Below are positions 24,011 to 27,430 of a DNA stretch of 27,430 nucleotides, piece after piece. Below the pieces are notes generated by a model. That model saw only the letters and a list, made by a program, of their open reading frames with translations, was not told the DNA's origin and made no database searches. This DNA comes from Acidobacteriaceae bacterium (GTDB lineage: Bacteria > Acidobacteriota > Terriglobia > Terriglobales > Acidobacteriaceae), in NCBI GenBank assembly GCA_030049955.1, contig JASIJX010000144.1:1-27430 (forward strand). Reading direction: 5' to 3'. Each line of letters opens with the position of its first letter. Position 1 is the stretch's first letter. Position numbers and translations under genes: made by a program.

Positions 24011-25576
24011 TCACGCCTTTCTGCCCAAATCATTCCTCCACGCCCGCCCATCCTTCTCGAGCAGATGGTCGCCGCACTCCGGCCCCCACGTCCCGGCAAA
24101 GTAGTTCGGAAACACCTCCGGCTTCTTGGCCGCCCAGGCTTCGAGAATCGGCGTATACAGCGCCCACGTCGTCTCCACGCCGTCGCGGTGCGAGAACAGC
24201 GTCTGGTCGCCCAGCATTGCGTCCAGCAGCAGACGCTCGTAGCCGTTGGCGCTCGACTTGCCGAAAGCCGACTCGTAATCGAAGTCCATATTCACCGGAC
24301 ACACCGTCATCTCTGGAGCTGTGGGCACCTTCGCGCCAAAGCGCAGAGCAATGCCTTCGTCCGGCTGGATGCGGATCGTCAGCAAGTTCGGCAAAATCTC
24401 CTTGCACGGCCCGCTGGATTCCCTCATGCGGTTGAAGATCAACAGCGGCGGCTGCTTGAACTGGATGCTGATTTCGGTCGCACGCTTACGCATTCGCTTG
24501 CCCGCGCGCAAATAGAACGGCACGCCCGCCCAGCGCCAGTTTTCAACCTCCAGTCGCAGCGCCGCATACGTTTCCGTGCCCGACTCGGGATTCACACGCT
24601 CTTCGTCGCGGTAGCCCACCACGCGCTGCCCGTTCACAATACCCGGCCCGTACTGCCCGCGCACCGTGCTGAGGATCGGCACTGGCGGAATCGCCTGCCA
24701 CACCTTCAGCTTTTCGCGGCGCACACTCTCCGCGTCGAAGCTTGAAGGCGGCTCCATTGCAACCAGCGCCAGCAGCTCCATCATGTGGTTCTGCACTACG
24801 TCACGCAGCGCGCCGGCCTTCTCATAAAACGGCCCGCGGCCTTCGACGCCGATCGTCTCCGCAACCGTGATCTGCACATGATCGATAAAGTTCCTGTTCC
24901 ACACCGGCTCGAAGATGCCGTTGGCGAATCGGAAGACCTGCAGGTTCTGGACCGTTTCTTTGCCCAGATAGTGATCGATGCGGAAAACCTGGCCCTCCTG
25001 GAAGACTGCGTTGACCTGGTGGTTCAGCTCGCGCGCCGATTCCAGATCGTGCCCGAATGGCTTCTCGATCACCACCGCCGCATGTCCGTGCTCAGGCTGA
25101 GCCATCCCTTGCGCGCCCAGGTTCTCGATGATCTCGGCAAAGTATTCGGGGGCCGTCGCCAGGTAAAAAAGCCTGTCCCCACCGATACCACGCTCCTTGT
25201 CAATACGGTCGAGTTCCTTCTTCAGATCGCCGTAGTGCTTGGGATCGTTAAAGTCCAACGCGAAATAGCTGATGTGTCTCGTGAACTCGTCAAGCTTGGG
25301 ATCGTTGGCGTCCGCGCCGCCAAACTCGATGATTCCTTCCTTCATGTCGCGCGCAAAATCATCCCCCAATTGCCGTCGCGCCACGCCCACGATCACGAAC
25401 TCGCGCGGCAGCAGATTGTTCTGCCGCAGATGGAAGAGCGCCGGCAGCAGCTTGCGCTTCGTCAAGTCGCCGGAAGCCCCAAAGATCACCATCACCGTTG
25501 GTTCCGGAACCCGCTCATTTCCCTTCTGCACCCCCGAAAGGTCTTCCGGCCGCACCGTCATCTGCATCGTCGCCAT
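24011..25576 (-). CDS. zwf: Glucose-6-phosphate 1-dehydrogenase
   Basis: The 521-residue enzyme oxidises glucose 6-phosphate to 6-phosphogluconolactone, the first step of the oxidative pentose phosphate pathway, in the cytoplasm. The nucleotide-binding motif GASGDLTKRK is at about 33-42, EKPFG near 171-175, and the active-site signature RIDHYLGK near 199-206, with a second catalytic histidine in FIDHVQI about 30 residues on. Length is normal for the family (about 500). The start is not certain: ATGs at 25591, 25576 and 25567 are in frame; 25576 is preferred because GGGGGAAGGT directly precedes it. It follows the 6-phosphogluconate dehydrogenase gene by 111 bp on the same strand, so the two are probably cotranscribed and supply NADPH and pentoses. 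No separate lactonase gene is present here. Confidence 0.96.
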   Translation of the reverse strand: MATMQMTVRPEDLSGVQKGNERVPEPTVMVIFGASGDLTKRKLLPALFHLRQNNLLPREFVIVGVARRQLGDDFARDMKEGIIEFGGADANDPKLDEFTRHISYFALDFNDPKHYGDLKKELDRIDKERGIGGDRLFYLATAPEYFAEIIENLGAQGMAQPEHGHAAVVIEKPFGHDLESARELNHQVNAVFQEGQVFRIDHYLGKETVQNLQVFRFANGIFEPVWNRNFIDHVQITVAETIGVEGRGPFYEKAGALRDVVQNHMMELLALVAMEPPSSFDAESVRREKLKVWQAIPPVPILSTVRGQYGPGIVNGQRVVGYRDEERVNPESGTETYAALRLEVENWRWAGVPFYLRAGKRMRKRATEISIQFKQPPLLIFNRMRESSGPCKEILPNLLTIRIQPDEGIALRFGAKVPTAPEMTVCPVNMDFDYESAFGKSSANGYERLLLDAMLGDQTLFSHRDGVETTWALYTPILEAWAAKKPEVFPNYFAGTWGPECGDHLLEKDGRAWRNDLGRKA

Positions 25577-25687
25577 ACCTTCCCCCTGCATCGCTACTTT
25601 TTAGTTCACAGTTCCTGGTCGCAATTCCAGGTCCACAGTGTATTCACCCGCGCCATCGGAACGTTGATCCCGATTGACCGCAGATCA

Positions 25688-26590
25688 CTATTCTTTCACT
25701 GCATGCCCGCCAAATTCCTTCCGCATAATGGCCAGCATGCGATCGGTGAAGTTGTTCTCCTCGCGCGAGCGGATACGACGGATCACCGACTCCGTAATGA
25801 TCGGCGCCGACACGTTCAGGTCGAACGCTTCGAAGACCGTCCACCGTCCCTCGCCCGAGTCCGCCACATACGCTTGCAGTCCGTCCAGCGTCGGATTTCC
25901 CTCAAGCGCGTCGGCCGTCAAGTCGAGCAGCCAGCTCCGGATCACGCTGCCATAACGCCAGACTTCGGCAATCTGCGGCAGGTCCAGATGGAACTCCTCT
26001 TTCTTTTCCATCACCGTGAACCCCTCGGCATAGGCCTGCATCATGCCGTACTCGATGCCATTGTGCACCATCTTCACGAAATGACCTGACCCTGCCGGAC
26101 CCACATGTCCCCACCCCTTGTCTTTGCCCGGTGCGAGGGTTTCGAAGATGGGCCGCAGATAATCCACCGGATCCTTATCTCCCCCCACCATCATGCTGTA
26201 GCCCTCTTTCAGTCCCCAAACGCCGCCCGACGTGCCCACATCCACGAACTGAAATCCCTTTGCCGTGATCTCCTGGTGCCGCCGCACCGAATCCTTGTAA
26301 TACGAATTGCCGCCGTCGATCAAGATGTCTCCGGGACTGATCAGCGCTTCGAGCGTCTCGATGGTATCGTCTACCGGCTTACCCTGCGGCACCATGATCC
26401 AGATCGCCTTTCTGCCCTTCAAGTTTCGGACCAGATCTTCGAGAGAGCTGACACCCACATTGCCCGATTTCGTCAGCCGTGCCACTGCGTCAGGGTTGAA
26501 GTCGAAGCCGACCACCTGGTGGCCGCCCAGCCGCAACCGTTCCGCCATATTGCCGCCCATCCTGCCCAGCCCAATCAGACCAAGCTGCAT
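25688..26590 (-). CDS. gnd: 6-phosphogluconate dehydrogenase, short NAD-type (decarboxylating)
   Basis: The 300-residue protein converts 6-phosphogluconate to ribulose 5-phosphate and CO2. The dinucleotide motif GLGRMG is at 7-12, DGGNS at 92-96, SGGVWG at 121-126 and the catalytic Lys173 in HFVKMVHNGIEYG. It is far shorter than the classical ~470-residue enzyme and matches the ~300-residue GntZ/YqeC-like group. An acidic Asp30 at the end of the second strand (GFDFNP, in place of an NRT-type motif) points to NAD rather than NADP. AGGAGG lies about five bases before the ATG. With zwf just downstream it forms the oxidative branch, and an NAD-linked second step would yield NADH as well as NADPH. 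Confidence 0.95.
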   Translation of the reverse strand: MQLGLIGLGRMGGNMAERLRLGGHQVVGFDFNPDAVARLTKSGNVGVSSLEDLVRNLKGRKAIWIMVPQGKPVDDTIETLEALISPGDILIDGGNSYYKDSVRRHQEITAKGFQFVDVGTSGGVWGLKEGYSMMVGGDKDPVDYLRPIFETLAPGKDKGWGHVGPAGSGHFVKMVHNGIEYGMMQAYAEGFTVMEKKEEFHLDLPQIAEVWRYGSVIRSWLLDLTADALEGNPTLDGLQAYVADSGEGRWTVFEAFDLNVSAPIITESVIRRIRSREENNFTDRMLAIMRKEFGGHAVKE

Positions 26591-26892
26591 GATTCCTCCT
26601 GTCGTCTCAGATCTCCCCGGACATTTCTCGAGCGAGATATATTTTGTAGAACGTGCCGCTCGCCAGAATGTGTAACCTCATTGGATGCCTTTGACTCTGC
26701 GGAGGTTCCATAACAACGAAATCGAATTTGCCGAAGAATCAAATAGATGCCGAGGAGCCTCCGCAGGGCGCGACACAAGCACCTAAGATCCCTGCCCTCG
26801 TTGCGGCGGAGAGTTGAGCGCCAGCGGCGCAGCGAACAATCATGCGGAGTGAGAACCGTGTCCGGTGTGGCGAATCGGCAGGTCAGGAGCGG
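26591..26892. other. 302-bp intergenic region upstream of gnd
   Basis: No gene is supported. It has the gnd ribosome binding site (26595-26600) and AT-rich DNA near 26637-26650 that may hold the gnd promoter, although no clean -35/-10 pair was found. A long-loop inverted repeat lies at 26697-26766, with an AAGAATCAAATAGAT core resembling the end of the 1121/19212 repeat. The rest (26770-26892) shows nothing recognisable. Confidence 0.55.
26697..26766. repeat. 13-bp inverted repeat with 44-base loop containing a partial repeat core
   Basis: CTGCGGAGGTTCC (26697-26709) and GGAGCCTCCGCAG (26754-26766) are complementary except for one G-T pair. The loop contains ATAACAAC and, further on, AAGAATCAAATAGAT. 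Both words occur in the same order in repeat copy 1 (ATAACAAC at 1138, AAGAATCAGATAAAT near 1193) but closer together here, so this may be a short variant of the same element. Confidence 0.45.
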
Positions 26893-27195
26893 CTAGTCTT
26901 GCGGGCTTTGATCTTCCTCGTCGTTCTCGCCCTCGATTGAGATGCGCAGCGAACGCAGGAAATGCAGGTCGTTCTGCGTGAACTCGCCTGCCGGACGGCC
27001 CTCTGCGCCTTCATCATCCGTTTCGGTCGGCTGTGACACCTCATTCAGTCCGATCGTTGCTTCCAGCATCAGCAACACATCGAAACCGTGCTTGCGGATA
27101 TCCTGCACCACGCCGGCGATCTGCTCGCTCTCGATGACCGACTCGTGGATTGCTTCACCCAATTGCTGAATCAGTTCGCGCAGGCGGGATGTCAC
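26893..27195 (-). CDS. Small acidic protein of unknown function
   Basis: The product has 100 residues from a GTG at 27195, chosen because GGAGG (27205-27201) lies exactly five bases upstream; the longer open frame to 27291 begins with a non-conserved basic stretch without a ribosome binding site. An amphipathic helical first part (SRLRELIQQLGEAIHESVIE, SEQIAGVVQDIRKHGFDVLL) is followed by LEATIGLNE. An acidic, charged linker (TETDDEGAEG) and FTQNDLHFLRSLRISIEG lead to a DEED-rich end. No known domain is recognised. No signal peptide or membrane helix is present, so it is cytosolic. It is divergent from the gene starting at 27327. The layout suggests a small structural or adaptor protein, but no function can be assigned. 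Confidence 0.7.
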   Translation of the reverse strand: MTSRLRELIQQLGEAIHESVIESEQIAGVVQDIRKHGFDVLLMLEATIGLNEVSQPTETDDEGAEGRPAGEFTQNDLHFLRSLRISIEGENDEEDQSPQD

Positions 27196-27326
27196 GGTCA
27201 CCTCCAGGAGCAGCCCAGCGCGTGCTTTACACGCGGCAAGCAATCCTAACTTACTTCCGATGCTGGAAGAATACAATCGGAAGCTGCGCAAGCGCTGAAA
27301 AGCGGAACGCTGTTAGCATCATAACA

Positions 27327-27430
27327 ATGAAGTCAAAGACCATTGGCCGGACTGTGGGAATCGGGTTCCGCGTTGCGGGAAAAATTATCGGCGAGCGGAT
27401 AGCCGGAGCTTCGCAGCCCCTTGGGCCGCG
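27327..27430 (+). CDS. Start of an unrecognised gene (3' end outside window)
   Basis: An ATG at 27327 opens a frame of 34 codons to the window edge without a stop (MKSKTIGRTVGIGFRVAGKI and on). The visible part is basic and amphipathic, rich in G, R, K and I. It is too short to classify, and no strong Shine-Dalgarno is seen before the ATG (CATAACA), so the start could be elsewhere. It is divergent from the small acidic protein gene, with 131 bp between them. Confidence 0.45.
   Translation, partial: MKSKTIGRTVGIGFRVAGKIIGERIAGASQPLGP

Noticed and set aside
24785..26089. 434-codon open frame on the plus strand
   Set aside because: It spans antisense across zwf and gnd and the gap between them; its composition is a GC-driven shadow.
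1..27430. CRISPR arrays, tRNA/rRNA genes, insertion sequences, phage or defence genes
   Set aside because: No regularly spaced repeats, cloverleaf-like sequences, transposase/integrase motifs or known defence domains were found on reading both strands.

Overview
The window is GC-rich, almost fully coding DNA that looks like a chromosomal segment of an Acidobacteriota member, probably a soil Terriglobia type. This is an inference. It rests on two ~1000-residue TonB-dependent receptors with an N-terminal carboxypeptidase-regulatory-like domain, a secreted VPS10/sortilin-like Asp-box protein, a zinc-finger anti-sigma factor with C-terminal HEAT-like repeats, and a diverged intergenic repeat seen at least twice. 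No rRNA, tRNA, CRISPR array, transposase or phage gene was recognised.

Region 1 (1-11694, all minus strand) reads as a catabolic locus. From a strong sigma70-like promoter at 11667-11694 the order is: TonB-dependent receptor; hairpin; two tandem secreted DUF2891 proteins; a GntR/FadR-type regulator; then HyuA and HyuB (ATP-dependent hydantoinase/5-oxoprolinase/caprolactamase superfamily) joined by a TGATG stop-start overlap. After a 427-bp gap comes an MFS transporter cut by the window edge. The logic suggests capture of a scarce or bulky compound at the outer membrane, processing in the periplasm, inner-membrane uptake and ATP-dependent opening of a cyclic amide. The substrate cannot be read from the sequence.

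Region 2 (11645-20183) starts with an AT-rich patch and an orphan ferric-reductase-like haem-b membrane protein (minus). On the plus strand follow an intact 1082-residue Asp-box propeller protein and a second TonB-dependent receptor, probably cotranscribed. A 521-bp gap carrying the second repeat copy comes next, then a wrecked Asp-box pseudogene that keeps only its two ends.

Region 3 (20170-23055, minus) is an envelope-stress-like operon: ECF sigma factor, membrane-anchored zinc-finger anti-sigma factor with HEAT-like repeats, and a secreted two-PDZ protein, closed by a good rho-independent terminator.

Region 4 (23312-27430) holds an RNase H-like protein with an extra C-terminal module, glucose-6-phosphate dehydrogenase and a short NAD-type 6-phosphogluconate dehydrogenase (oxidative pentose phosphate pathway), a 100-residue acidic protein of unknown role, and the start of an unrecognised plus-strand gene cut by the window end.
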